Position numbers and translations under genes: made by a program | Shown: positions 42,662 to 52,389 of the stretch, piece by piece | Layout of the letters: each line of letters starts with the position of its first letter | Numbering within the stretch: position 1 is the first letter of the stretch | Notes under the pieces: model-generated | Told to the model about the DNA's origin: nothing | Databases searched by the model: none | Seen by the model: the letters and a program-made list of their open reading frames with translations, nothing else | Source: Pirellulaceae bacterium | GTDB lineage: Bacteria > Planctomycetota > Planctomycetia > Pirellulales > Pirellulaceae | Length of the DNA stretch: 64,000 bases | Direction: 5' to 3' | NCBI GenBank assembly: GCA_028280445.1 | Contig: JANQLU010000143.1 | Location: 47,193 to 111,192 of the forward strand

Positions 42662-45655
42662 ATGAATTTGCGCGCCACCAGTGTCGCCTTGTTGGCTTTT
42701 GCTTTTGTTTGTCAAACCAGTTTTTCACAACAGTCTTCCGACGGCTTAACGAAACATTTCAAAGCGCGAGAGGTCGGCCCATCGGCCACCGGTGGACGGA
42801 TTGTTGATATTGCCGTCAATCCTAACAATCCGTATCACATTTTTGCTGCGGCTGCATCGGGCGGATTGTTCGAAACAAAAAACAACGGCACGACCTGGAA
42901 CCCCATTTTCCAAAACGAAGGCACGATTTCGATTGGCGACATCGCCTTGGATCCAAATGACGTCAAAACCATTTGGGTTGGTACTGGCGAAGCGAATAAT
43001 CAGCGAAGTAGCCTGTTTGGTGACGGCGTCTACAAAACGACCGACGGCGGAAAATCGTGGACCAACACGGGTCTCAAAGAAACACATCACATTGGACGGA
43101 TTGTCGTCGATCCTCAAAACACCGATACGGTTTACGTTGCGGCACTCGGTCATCTGTATACGACTAACGAAGAACGCGGGCTATTCAAAACAACCGATGG
43201 TGGAAAAACTTGGAAGAAAGTTCTCTATGTTGACGACAAAACGGGTGCCGTCGATGTTGTGATGGACCCGAAAAACACCAAAACACTTTACGTTGCCACC
43301 TACCAACGAATGCGTCGCGCGTGGCATTTTGAAGGTGCGGGCGAAGGTTCGGCGATCTACAAAACGACTGACGGCGGGAAATCATGGACCAAACTCAGCG
43401 GCGGGCTGCCGACTGGAAACATCGGACGGATTGGCTTGGCCATTTACCCCAAAAATCCAAACATTGTCTACGCCTCGGTTTCCAATCAAAATCCGGCAAC
43501 CAGTTCGTCTTCGCGTCGTCCCACACGAAACTCGTTCGGTTCAACAACTAGCCCAGGCGCAGCATCTGAATGGAACCCCATTTTTTATCACGAAGAATCG
43601 AGAGACAGCGGTGCATCGACAACGGAAACACGAACTCCGTCAGCCGATGAAATCGAAACTCCATTTGGGTTCAGTTTGGAAACAAAAGAGAAACAACTGG
43701 TCGTAACAGGAGTTTCGCGACGATCGGCGGTCTACGGCCGTGGCTTGAGAAATGGGGCAATCGTCAAATCATTGGGTGGAATTTCCGCGAAACATCCCAA
43801 GAAAATTGCCGAGCTCGTCAAAGGCATGAAAACAGGGGACCGCGCACTGCTGATCGTCGAGATCCAGGGCGAAACAAAAAACATCCCACTCCAAATCCGG
43901 CAACGTCAAACACGACCACGCCGTCCGCGGGCAATCGGCGGTGAAGTGTACAAGACGACCGACGGCGGAAAATCGTGGAAACGCGTGAATCGGCGAGCCG
44001 CAGGAGGATCTCCGGCTTACTACTATGGCCAAATTCGTGTCGATCCCAACAACGAAAAACGTTTGTTCATGTTGAGCGTGCCTGTGTACGTTTCAACCGA
44101 CGGAGGTGTCAATTGGAGAACCGACGGCGCCCGCTCGGTTCACGTCGACCATCATGCGTTGTGGATCAATCCCAAAAATTCCTATCACATGCTGTTGGGC
44201 AACGATGGCGGGTTCCACGCAACGTATGACGGTGGAAAAACCTGGGATCATGTTTTCAACATTTCGTTGGCACAGTTTTATGCCATCGGTGTTGACATGC
44301 AGAAACCGTATCACGTCTACGGGGGACTGCAGGACAATGGATCTTGGGGCGGACCATCACGGGCTTCGTTTGGAGGAGTCGGCAAATTTGACTGGTATCG
44401 CGTTGGTGGTGGAGACGGATTTTACGTTCAGCCCGATCCGACCGATCACAACATCGTTTTTGGTGAATCGCAGTTTGGCATGATTTATCGACTCGACAAA
44501 CGGCAAGGGCGTTCGCAATTTATTCGTCCGCCAGCCAGCAGCCCAACCGTGCGAGATCGATACAACTGGAATTCACCAATCATGTTGTCGCATCACAATC
44601 CACGTGTTGTGTATTTTGCGGGCAATAAAGTTTTCAAATCAATCGATCGCGGTCGTTCCTGGGAAGTAATCAGTCCGGATCTGACTTCTGCAGATCCAGC
44701 GAAAATTGCCGGTAACGTGCCGCATTGCACGATTACGACTTTGGATGAATCGTCGTTGGATCGAAACATTTTGATGGCCGGTTGTGACGACGGAAAATTC
44801 CACTGGACCAACGATGGTGGAAAAACCTGGATCGACATGACAGATCGCATTCCTTATCGACCAGAGAATTGGTGGTGCAGTCGAGTTGAACTTTCGTCTC
44901 ACGACAAAGCGGTCGCGTATGTGACTTTCACAGGTTATCGAGAAGACGATTTCCGTCCGTTTGTTTTCAAAACATCTGATGCTGGAAAAACTTGGCAGTC
45001 GATTTCAAACGGGCTTCCTAACGAATCGGTCAACGTGATCAAAGAAGATCGGAACAACAAAAACCTGCTGTTCGTCGGCACGGAAATGGCCGTGTACGCT
45101 TCGATTGACGGTGGAAAATCGTGGTTCAACTTTAGTTCCGGGATGCCACGTGTTAGTGTTCAAGACATGGTCATTCATCCTCGGGACAACGATCTGGTCT
45201 TGGGAACGCATGGACGAGGCATATTTATCGTCGACAATATTACACCCCTCCAGCAGCTCAACGACGACATCAAGAAAAATGATGTTCATCTGTTCAAACC
45301 ACGGACAGAGTTTGTTTATGGTCTATCGTTGAGGCGTGGCTCGATTTCCGGCAATCGAAAATGGGTTGCGGCAAATCCGTCCAGAGGTGTGCGAATCTGG
45401 TATTATGTGAACAAAGCCAATGCTGATTTCACGATCAACATCTACAACGAGATGGGTGACCGAGTTACTCGTGTTCAAACGCGAAACAAAAACCCAGGAT
45501 TGCAATTCGCAACCGTAGGTTTGAGTTCGGTTCGCTCCGTTCGACGCCGACCGAGCTCCCCTTCGTCGCTATTACGGCCCGGCAAGTACGTTGTTGAACT
45601 CAAAATCGGAGATAAAAAACAACGTGTTCCGCTGGTGATTGAACGCGCTGAATAA
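42662..45655 (+). CDS. Exported sortilin-type beta-propeller with inserted PDZ-like domain
   Basis: The signal peptide region is MNLRATSVALLAFAFVCQTSFS. Two blocks of BNR/Asp-box repeats follow, with motifs such as VYKTTDGGKSWTNTGL, LFKTTDGGKTWKKVL and MAVYASIDGGKSWFNFSSGM; these resemble VPS10/sortilin and the 'glycosyl hydrolase BNR' proteins of planctomycetes. A domain of about 100 residues (near 340-420) interrupts the propeller. It begins FGFSLETKEKQLVVTGVSRR and has GLRNGAIVKSLGGISAKHPK, a PDZ pattern. The protein ends with a small beta domain (GKYVVELKIGDKKQRVPLVIER). A binding or scaffold role is likely. AAAGACC precedes ATG 42662. Confidence 0.85.
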   Translation: MNLRATSVALLAFAFVCQTSFSQQSSDGLTKHFKAREVGPSATGGRIVDIAVNPNNPYHIFAAAASGGLFETKNNGTTWNPIFQNEGTISIGDIALDPNDVKTIWVGTGEANNQRSSLFGDGVYKTTDGGKSWTNTGLKETHHIGRIVVDPQNTDTVYVAALGHLYTTNEERGLFKTTDGGKTWKKVLYVDDKTGAVDVVMDPKNTKTLYVATYQRMRRAWHFEGAGEGSAIYKTTDGGKSWTKLSGGLPTGNIGRIGLAIYPKNPNIVYASVSNQNPATSSSSRRPTRNSFGSTTSPGAASEWNPIFYHEESRDSGASTTETRTPSADEIETPFGFSLETKEKQLVVTGVSRRSAVYGRGLRNGAIVKSLGGISAKHPKKIAELVKGMKTGDRALLIVEIQGETKNIPLQIRQRQTRPRRPRAIGGEVYKTTDGGKSWKRVNRRAAGGSPAYYYGQIRVDPNNEKRLFMLSVPVYVSTDGGVNWRTDGARSVHVDHHALWINPKNSYHMLLGNDGGFHATYDGGKTWDHVFNISLAQFYAIGVDMQKPYHVYGGLQDNGSWGGPSRASFGGVGKFDWYRVGGGDGFYVQPDPTDHNIVFGESQFGMIYRLDKRQGRSQFIRPPASSPTVRDRYNWNSPIMLSHHNPRVVYFAGNKVFKSIDRGRSWEVISPDLTSADPAKIAGNVPHCTITTLDESSLDRNILMAGCDDGKFHWTNDGGKTWIDMTDRIPYRPENWWCSRVELSSHDKAVAYVTFTGYREDDFRPFVFKTSDAGKTWQSISNGLPNESVNVIKEDRNNKNLLFVGTEMAVYASIDGGKSWFNFSSGMPRVSVQDMVIHPRDNDLVLGTHGRGIFIVDNITPLQQLNDDIKKNDVHLFKPRTEFVYGLSLRRGSISGNRKWVAANPSRGVRIWYYVNKANADFTINIYNEMGDRVTRVQTRNKNPGLQFATVGLSSVRSVRRRPSSPSSLLRPGKYVVELKIGDKKQRVPLVIERAE

Positions 45656-45669
45656 TAAGCGAATTGAAA

Positions 45670-46002
45670 ATGGATCCAAATTTCCCGGAACTGCCTGTTC
45701 CACCATATACGGTCGTTATCTTTTCCAGTAAACACTCTGGAAAAGATACCGACGGTTACCAAGAAATGGCTCAATGGATGATCGATCTGGTGGAGCAGCA
45801 ACCCGGCTATCTGGGTATGTTTACGGCCCGTGGCGAACAAGGATTTGGCGTCACGGTTTCTTATTGGGCCGACCGTGAGGCTGCAGCGGCTTGGAGACAA
45901 GTCGCCGAACACCAGAGTGCTCAAGATCTCGGCAGGCGAAAATGGTACTCCCAATTCAGAGTTCAAGTTTGCGAAGTCCGAGAATGCCACGACGGCCCTT
46001 GA
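45670..46002 (+). CDS. ABM (antibiotic biosynthesis monooxygenase)-fold protein
   Basis: The ATG at 45670 (MDPNFPELPVPPYTVVIFSS) is preferred to the TTG at 45664. About 110 residues have the dimeric alpha+beta ferredoxin-like pattern of ABM proteins: YTVVIFSSKHSGKDTDGYQE, QQPGYLGMFTARGEQGFGVT, VSYWADREAAAAWRQVAEHQ and RRKWYSQFRVQVCEVRE. It resembles small proteins found next to heme or quinone enzymes, but no such partner is nearby. It begins 14 nt after the propeller gene and is probably co-transcribed. Confidence 0.85.
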   Translation: MDPNFPELPVPPYTVVIFSSKHSGKDTDGYQEMAQWMIDLVEQQPGYLGMFTARGEQGFGVTVSYWADREAAAAWRQVAEHQSAQDLGRRKWYSQFRVQVCEVRECHDGP

Positions 46003-46024
46003 TTATGGGTGGTAGCAAGTGCCA

Positions 46025-46113
46025 AATCATAACCCGAAGCGTGAGCGAGGGACCAGATTTGTCGTATTTCTACAGATGATCTTGGTCCCTCGCTCACGCT
46101 TCGGGTTATGATT
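46025..46113. repeat. Palindromic element, family C (copy 2)
   Basis: The same perfect 30-bp arms as at 33059-33144 with a loop of about 29 nt. It follows the ABM gene by 22 bp. Confidence 0.9.
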
Positions 46114-46182
46114 GCAACACCGATGGCAGCTTTCGATTAAAATCAACGACCGTTGCTAACAAAATCTTGACGCGAGAACACG

Positions 46183-46623
46183 ATGACTGAAACGATGGAA
46201 CCTGTTGTTGTCCAACATATCTATCCCGCGACGATTTCGCAGGTTTGGAATGCCATTACAAATCCAGATGAAATGCGGCAGTGGTTTTTCGAAGCCGTCC
46301 AGGATTTTGAACCGGTAACGGGCTTTGAGACGGAATTTGATGTCCATGTCGATGAAAAAACCTATCGGCACATTTGGAAAATTACAGCCGTTGAAAACAA
46401 ATCGCGGATTGAATACGACTGGAGTTACGCCGGTATTCCTGGCAAATCGATGGTTTCGTGGGAATTGTCCGAGGTCGATGGACAAACACAACTCCAATTG
46501 ACTCACACCGAAGTCGAACCGTTTCAAGCCGAAGCAGGCGATCAGAATTTTACTCGCGAAAGTTGTCTTGGCGGATGGAATTATTTTTTGAAAGAGCAAC
46601 TGGTCAATTATCTCGAAAAATAA
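46183..46623 (+). CDS. SRPBCC/AHSA1-type START-fold protein
   Basis: The AHSA1-like pattern is present: VVVQHIYPATISQVWNAITN at the start, MRQWFF, FDVHVDEKTYRHIWKITA, RIEYDWSYAGIPGKS, and TLTHTEVE-type strand (here LQLTHTEVEPFQAE). It ends CLGGWNYFLKEQLVNYLEK, the standard C-terminal helix (gW...l..l...l). At 146 residues it is a single domain. Such proteins bind small hydrophobic ligands or assist chaperones. The ligand is unknown. AAGA... precedes the ATG at 46183 weakly. Confidence 0.9.
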   Translation: MTETMEPVVVQHIYPATISQVWNAITNPDEMRQWFFEAVQDFEPVTGFETEFDVHVDEKTYRHIWKITAVENKSRIEYDWSYAGIPGKSMVSWELSEVDGQTQLQLTHTEVEPFQAEAGDQNFTRESCLGGWNYFLKEQLVNYLEK

Positions 46624-46954
46624 TCTTTGATTGCAGGTGCAGGATGACCAATCTCAACCGCTCGTTTACGGTAAACCAGATCGGTCACACAAACCTTGCC
46701 GATTGGCGAACTGGCAGTGAAAGCATTCTTCGAATCAGCTTTTACAGCTGATTTGGCGGCAAATTTTAGCTCGTTTCTCCAGATTACCCGAGCCGCTTTC
46801 ACCTGACTTTTTTCTTGTCGAAACATTTGCGGAGGCTCTGGACCGTACGCCGATACACAATGTGATGGTTCGCAAACACATACCGCCGCCGCCGGTGCGA
46901 ATCCGTCTACTTGTACGACTAAGACTTGCACTTTTCTCAGGTTCGGCCACCAAC
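46624..46954. other. Gap before the WD40 gene
   Basis: 331 nt with no repeat of families A-E and no confirmed gene. A minus-strand open frame (46608-46931) exists but overlaps the SRPBCC stop and has no recognisable motif. Confidence 0.4.
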
Positions 46955-48100
46955 ATGATTGATTCCACCAAATTCGCTCGACAGAGCACTAAAGCAGGGT
47001 TGTTGACAGTTGCGGCACTGTCAATCGTTTTGTGTCAAAGCAATGAATTCGCTTCTAAAGCGTCAGCGCAACAAAAATTGGTCGCTGATCAATTAACCAG
47101 TCTCGGTTGGAAATACGAAACGATTCAAACCCAACCTCGACAGGGTCGTTATGAACCGCCAGTCGTTACCGATGTCAGCCTGCAACCTCAAGGCAATTTG
47201 ATTGCAATTGTCGGTGATGATCACACGGTGAATATCTACGATCGAATCAAGCAATCATTTGTCAAAAAACTGATCAAGCACGGCGACTGGATTCGTACCG
47301 CCAAATTTTCACCCGATGGCAAACACCTGGTGACTGCTGGCAACGATCGAACGATTCGTATTTGGGATACAGAAAAATTCGCTGACTCGCAACTTGCCAA
47401 ATTGGATCACGCGATCATCGAAGTTGCATTTTCGCCAGATGGTTCAAAACTTGCCGCCGTCGGATTCGACCGTACGTTACGTATCTATGATTTTGCCAAT
47501 CGTGCTTTGGAACATCGTCTGACTTGCTCAGACAAAGACATCCATGCCGTGTCATACAGTCCGTCCGGCAAACAGATCGCCGCCGCAGGGCGAGACGGTA
47601 AAGTGACAGTCTGGTCGGTTGCCGACGGCCAACAGGTCACACAATACAAAAATCATACGAAACGAATTCGCGCCATCACTTTTTTTGGCGAAAACAAAAT
47701 CATCAGTAGCGGTGACGATTGCCGCGTAAATATCACTGATATTTCGAACAACAACAAAACAGAAACGCTGGCGCGACATGGTGGAAAACTCTATGCCGTC
47801 AAAATGATCAACGAATCAACACTTGCCACCGGAGGCAGTGACAATTCGATTTATATTTGGAACCTGGAAGACAACACGCAATTGGGAGTTCTCAAAGGCC
47901 ACATCGGCACGATCACCAGTCTCGATGCAACCAGTGGAATTCTCGTTTCAGGCAGCTACGATACCAAAGTTCTTGCCTGGAATTTCGAACGTATTGCGAG
48001 GCTCGATTCTCCGTTGACGCCCGTCGTCAATCAGAATCAATTTCAGAGCGTTTCGCCGACTCAGGCAAAACCTGCAACCTGGACACCTCGCATCAAGTAA
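46955..48100 (+). CDS. Exported WD40-repeat protein
   Basis: I chose ATG 46955 because it begins the signal peptide (MIDSTKFARQSTKAGLLTVA, cleavage near SAQQ). The longer frame from 46862 adds only basic sequence. About seven WD40 repeats fill the mature protein, for example DWIRTAKFSPDGKHLVTAGN, DRTIRIWDTEKF, EVAFSPDGSKLAAVGFDRTL and TLATGGSDNSIYIWNLEDNT. They form a single propeller, probably periplasmic, for protein binding. No enzyme domain is attached. It is followed by the giant surface-protein gene, 66 nt downstream. Confidence 0.88.
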   Translation: MIDSTKFARQSTKAGLLTVAALSIVLCQSNEFASKASAQQKLVADQLTSLGWKYETIQTQPRQGRYEPPVVTDVSLQPQGNLIAIVGDDHTVNIYDRIKQSFVKKLIKHGDWIRTAKFSPDGKHLVTAGNDRTIRIWDTEKFADSQLAKLDHAIIEVAFSPDGSKLAAVGFDRTLRIYDFANRALEHRLTCSDKDIHAVSYSPSGKQIAAAGRDGKVTVWSVADGQQVTQYKNHTKRIRAITFFGENKIISSGDDCRVNITDISNNNKTETLARHGGKLYAVKMINESTLATGGSDNSIYIWNLEDNTQLGVLKGHIGTITSLDATSGILVSGSYDTKVLAWNFERIARLDSPLTPVVNQNQFQSVSPTQAKPATWTPRIK

Positions 48101-48166
48101 ACCACAAGACCCCTGATCGAACATTGGACGTGAGATCAGATTTTATTGTTCATGGAGGACAAACAG

Positions 48167-51100
48167 TTGGGACTCTTCAAAAAATTCACCGACTGGGGCC
48201 GAACAGGCCAATCGAAGAAAAAAAACAAAGATCGCCGCGAGCAAAACCGTTCAGCTAATCGAGTCTGTCGTTTTGAAACGATGGAACAACGCCGAATGCT
48301 CGACGCCGATCCCGTGATTGCCGGTATCACCTACCTCGAAGGTGACTCGGGCGAAGATACGGCGCCCGACCATTTCGAAGTCACGTTTCAAGGCGGAACG
48401 TCGAATACGCAGATGACGCATTTTGTCATCAATGGCGACCAAGACGCCAGTGGAAGTCTCACCAACGGCGACATGTTTTTTGATGTCGCTGCCGGTGGAC
48501 CGGGTGCTGGAGAGTTCCACGGATTCCAATTCGACGCCACCAATAGTTCCGGGATCACGGCTGCCGACATTTTGTCGGTCGACGTTTTGGATGACGGACT
48601 CCGGCTCGTCGTGACCATGAAGAACTTTGAGGCTGGCGACAAACTGGCGTTTACGATCGATGTCGACGAGGTCGAAGGACTGCGGGACGACAAAATCGCT
48701 TCGGGCGTAGAATTCGAAGGCACGTTGTTTGACGCAACGTTTGTTGACCCCAACTATACGTTTAATCCCAAAGGCGTCTCGGCGCAGCACACGTTTAACA
48801 ACGGCAACGTTCAAACGCAGGTGGGCGGAATATTTTACGATGAATACGATTCTCTATTTGGTGCCGCCAACGGAATCGCGCCAACAAATCTCGACTTGAA
48901 TACGGACAACCAAACCAACCAGGCAAACCGCACCGATGGCGCGATTGCCGCGTTCGATTTGCAACCGAAACCTGTTGTCATTTCAGGTCACGTCTACCAC
49001 GACGAAAATATCAACTGTGTGCAGGACAGCAACGAAGACGGCATTGGTGGTGTCAATATCACTTTGCAAATCAAAAATTCAAATGGTCAATACGAGACTG
49101 TCGCAACGACGCAAACCGATGCCAACGGTTACTATGAATTTGGCCAAAACCTCAACCTGCAACCAGGCACCTATCGCATCATTGAATCACAGCCAAACGG
49201 TTATCTCGATGTTGGTGCCGAAGCCGGTACGGTCGAAGGCAACGCCTCGGGTACGGTTGAAAACGATGGCGACAATCGTCCAAATATCATCAGCGATATT
49301 GTGATTCCGCTCGGTGGAAACGTCGCAGAAAACTACAATTTCAAAGAAGTATTGCCTGCGACGCTCAGCGGTCACGTCTGGCATGATTTGAATAACGACG
49401 GAGTGCGTGATCCCGGCGAAGAACCAATCGCCAATGTCGCAATCCAAATTACACGCGTGGGTAGCAAAAATGGCTCGCTCAACGATCCGTTTGCATCGAC
49501 CGATGTGATCACCGTTTACACGGATGCTAACGGTTTCTACAAAGCAGAAAATCTTCCGCCAGGCGTTTATCAAATTGTCGAAGTCAACAATTATCCCTCG
49601 GGTCCTAACCCGCTCCAAGGATTCATCGACGGTAAAGATTCAATTGGATCTGGAACGACATTCAATGGATTCCAAAACAATGATCGATTTGACAGTATCG
49701 AGTTGTGTGCCGCCGAACAAGGAATCAACTTTGATTTCGGCGAACTGAAACCAGTTGAAATCAATGGCTACGTCAGTGTCACAACCGATCCGGGCGATTG
49801 CCTCGATCCAACGGATCCGAATCATGTTGGTATCCAAGGAGTCACCATTCAACTTTACGATTTGAATGGAAACTTGATCCAGGAAACTCAGACCAATGCT
49901 GACGGTTTCTACAGCTTCGATGGTCTGGAACCGGGCGCTTACACCATCGTCCAAGTACAGCCCAACGGATATGTCGACGCGGGACAGTCGGTGGGTTCTG
50001 CAGGAGGAACTTCGGAAAACAATCAATTTGTGAACATCGATCTCCAATCCGGCCAATCTGGTGATATGTATAATTTCTGCGAAATCCAGTACAGCTCCAT
50101 TGACGGTTACGTCCATACCGAACTCAACGGCAACAAAACGTTTGATCCCAACGATGGCGAAATCGCCCTCCAAGGCGTCAAAATGGAATTGTTGGATGCC
50201 AACGGCAATGTGATCGAAACGGTATTTACCGACGCCAACGGGTACTATCGTTTTGACAAACTCCAAGCCGGCAACTACTCGGTTCGTCAAACCCAACCGG
50301 ACGGTTATCTCGACGTCGGAGCGATCACCGGCCAGGATTCGGCGACAGGTGATCCAGGCAACGGTGACGTCAGCGAAAACTTGATCGCAAATATCACCAT
50401 CGGTCCCGGCCAGGATTTGATTCGCTACAATTTCTGCGAAGCACCGCCGGCTAAGATTCAAGGACGCGTTTGGGAAGATGGTCCGGCGTTTGAAAACGAA
50501 GACGGAGTTTTGCCGTCAAACTATCGTGATCTTCGCGACGGAGTTTATCAGGCAGGTACAGACACGCCGATCGCGGGTGTCAAAATGTATTTGTACTACT
50601 TCAACGATCTGGCAAACGGATCGCTGAATCCTGTGCCCGTGACACTCAACGATGTGCTAGGTGATCACTACGCACACCTCAATGGTCAACCGGGTGATAC
50701 ACCGATTTGGGTGTTGACCGACGCCAATGGCGAGTACTGTTTCGACGGGCTGCCCGCCGGCAACTATATCGTCTTGCAAGAACAACCGGACGGTTTTGCC
50801 GACGCCAATGATATCGTTGGTTCTACCACCGGGTTTACTTTCAATACGGAAGTTGACGCGCAACTGGCACCTCAGGCATTGGCCAATACCTTTTCCACGC
50901 GACAGTTGACCGACGCGATCAACGGTATTCGAGTCCAGGCAGGCGGCGTCTCAATTCAAAATAACTTCACGGAAGTTCGTGTCGAGGAAACAGAGACTCC
51001 TAGAATTCCTCCAGGTGGTGGCGATCCAAATCCACCAGCCAGCAACCCAGTACCTCCAGCACCACCTTTGGCACCGGGACTCAACCTCTATCGTCACCAA

Positions 51101-52138
51101 GGTCCTTTCCAATCATCGGTCGTCGGTGGAGCGATGGGTATCGAAGTGTACGGTTCGAACGAGTATTCCTGGCATCTAAGTGTCGTCAATGCGGGTAATC
51201 CTCGTGGTGAAAGTTTGATTGCTCAGGAAGACAACGCTGTTTGGATTCAAGCCAGTCATTTGACAGAATATCTGTGGGCACGCGATGACATGGACGATTC
51301 TGTGTGGACATTCGCCAAAACAACTCAATCAAATGACATTGAGATGCAAGAGAAAATTGTCAACTTTGGCATGCTCGACGGGCTGCCCATCGCTGGCGAT
51401 TTCAATGGTGATGGTGTCGACGAAGTTGCTGTGTTTGACAATGGCTACTGGTATATCGATATCGATGGCAATGGCGTTTGGAACAAATCCGACTTCGTTG
51501 CCAAACTCGGTGCGGCCAACGATCAACCGGTCGTTGGTGACTGGGACGGCGACGGAAAAGATGATATCGGAATCTTTGGACCGCGTTGGGAAAAAGACAC
51601 CGAAGCCATCGAACGCGATCCCGGTTTGCCGAACCCTGACAACCAGGTCGTGGATCGTTTGAAAAACGTTCCTCCATTGCAACGCGACGCGACCGATGGG
51701 CTGCGTGTGATGCGGTTGTCCAGCCGCGGCCAAACACGGGCCGATTTGATTGATCACGTGTTTGAATATGGTCAAGAAGAAGATATTGCAGTTGCCGGTG
51801 ACTGGAACGGAAACGGTATTCGCAGCATTGGTGTATTCCGCAATGGAGTCTGGACGCTCGATACCGACGGAAATGGACGCCACGATCTCAAAGATCAGAC
51901 AGTGCATTTTGGACAAGAGGGTGATTTGCCCGTGGTCGGCGATTTCAATGGCGACGGTGTTGACGAAATCGGTGTATTCCGCAACGGAACGTGGATTATT
52001 GACATCAACGGCAACCACGAAATCGACGCTACCGACAAAGTCTTTGAAATGGGCCAAGCAGGCGATCGTCCTGTCGTCGGTGACTGGGACGGCGACGGAA
52101 AAGATGACGCGGCTGTGGTCGAACGCAAAGCAAGTTAG
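48167..52138 (+). CDS. Giant secreted surface protein with LEPR-like motif, SdrD/Cna-B repeats and FG-GAP-like C-terminus
   Basis: I chose TTG 48167 (MGLFKKFTDWGRTGQSKKKN): GGAGG lies 8 nt upstream, while in-frame ATG 48152 would put its own Shine-Dalgarno inside the coding frame. The N-terminus is basic and is followed by CRFETMEQRRMLDADPV, the planctomycete LEPR-type sorting motif in variant form. About five Cna-B/SdrD-like beta domains follow (for example ISGHVYHDENINCVQDSNED, LSGHVWHDLNNDGVRDPGEE and IDGYVHTELNGNKTFDP). A Pro-rich linker lies near residue 960. The C-terminal 250 residues are Asp-rich FG-GAP/VCBS-like repeats (GDFNGDGVDEVAVFDNG, GDWDGDGKDDIGIFG), probably Ca2+-binding. It is probably a cell-surface adhesin. 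Confidence 0.88.
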   Translation: MGLFKKFTDWGRTGQSKKKNKDRREQNRSANRVCRFETMEQRRMLDADPVIAGITYLEGDSGEDTAPDHFEVTFQGGTSNTQMTHFVINGDQDASGSLTNGDMFFDVAAGGPGAGEFHGFQFDATNSSGITAADILSVDVLDDGLRLVVTMKNFEAGDKLAFTIDVDEVEGLRDDKIASGVEFEGTLFDATFVDPNYTFNPKGVSAQHTFNNGNVQTQVGGIFYDEYDSLFGAANGIAPTNLDLNTDNQTNQANRTDGAIAAFDLQPKPVVISGHVYHDENINCVQDSNEDGIGGVNITLQIKNSNGQYETVATTQTDANGYYEFGQNLNLQPGTYRIIESQPNGYLDVGAEAGTVEGNASGTVENDGDNRPNIISDIVIPLGGNVAENYNFKEVLPATLSGHVWHDLNNDGVRDPGEEPIANVAIQITRVGSKNGSLNDPFASTDVITVYTDANGFYKAENLPPGVYQIVEVNNYPSGPNPLQGFIDGKDSIGSGTTFNGFQNNDRFDSIELCAAEQGINFDFGELKPVEINGYVSVTTDPGDCLDPTDPNHVGIQGVTIQLYDLNGNLIQETQTNADGFYSFDGLEPGAYTIVQVQPNGYVDAGQSVGSAGGTSENNQFVNIDLQSGQSGDMYNFCEIQYSSIDGYVHTELNGNKTFDPNDGEIALQGVKMELLDANGNVIETVFTDANGYYRFDKLQAGNYSVRQTQPDGYLDVGAITGQDSATGDPGNGDVSENLIANITIGPGQDLIRYNFCEAPPAKIQGRVWEDGPAFENEDGVLPSNYRDLRDGVYQAGTDTPIAGVKMYLYYFNDLANGSLNPVPVTLNDVLGDHYAHLNGQPGDTPIWVLTDANGEYCFDGLPAGNYIVLQEQPDGFADANDIVGSTTGFTFNTEVDAQLAPQALANTFSTRQLTDAINGIRVQAGGVSIQNNFTEVRVEETETPRIPPGGGDPNPPASNPVPPAPPLAPGLNLYRHQGPFQSSVVGGAMGIEVYGSNEYSWHLSVVNAGNPRGESLIAQEDNAVWIQASHLTEYLWARDDMDDSVWTFAKTTQSNDIEMQEKIVNFGMLDGLPIAGDFNGDGVDEVAVFDNGYWYIDIDGNGVWNKSDFVAKLGAANDQPVVGDWDGDGKDDIGIFGPRWEKDTEAIERDPGLPNPDNQVVDRLKNVPPLQRDATDGLRVMRLSSRGQTRADLIDHVFEYGQEEDIAVAGDWNGNGIRSIGVFRNGVWTLDTDGNGRHDLKDQTVHFGQEGDLPVVGDFNGDGVDEIGVFRNGTWIIDINGNHEIDATDKVFEMGQAGDRPVVGDWDGDGKDDAAVVERKAS

Positions 52139-52162
52139 CGTTTTGAATTAAGCGTGTGGTTT

Positions 52163-52371
52163 CGGGAGGGCGAGGCTCCTGCCGAGCCACCAATGCGCCC
52201 AGTTCCAACACACAGGCTTGTTAACAATCCTGCAATCCAAATGCGGCCCGTACGCGCCAGAGTCAACCCGCCCTGTTTCAACTCACGCGGCTAGGGAGGG
52301 CGAGGCTCCTGCCGAGCCGCCAATGCGCCCTGTTTCAACTCACGCGGCTCGGCAGGAGCCTCCCCCTCCCG
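52163..52371. repeat. Family B repeats: one single arm plus one palindrome
   Basis: A single arm GGGAGGGCGAGGCTCCTGCC begins at 52164. A palindrome follows, with left arm GGGAGGGCGAGGCTCCTGCC (52294-52313) and right arm GGCAGGAGCCTCCCCCTCCC (ending 52370). The short direct repeat AATGCGCCCTGTTTCAACTC separates them, with a related copy before the second arm. It lies between two convergent genes. Confidence 0.8.
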
Positions 52372-52389
52372 AAATCTACTACTTCAAAA

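Noticed and set aside
46608..46931. Minus-strand open frame of 107 codons before the WD40 gene
   Set aside because: Overlaps the stop of the SRPBCC gene, begins just 24 nt from the WD40 start and shows no recognisable domain or signal peptide.
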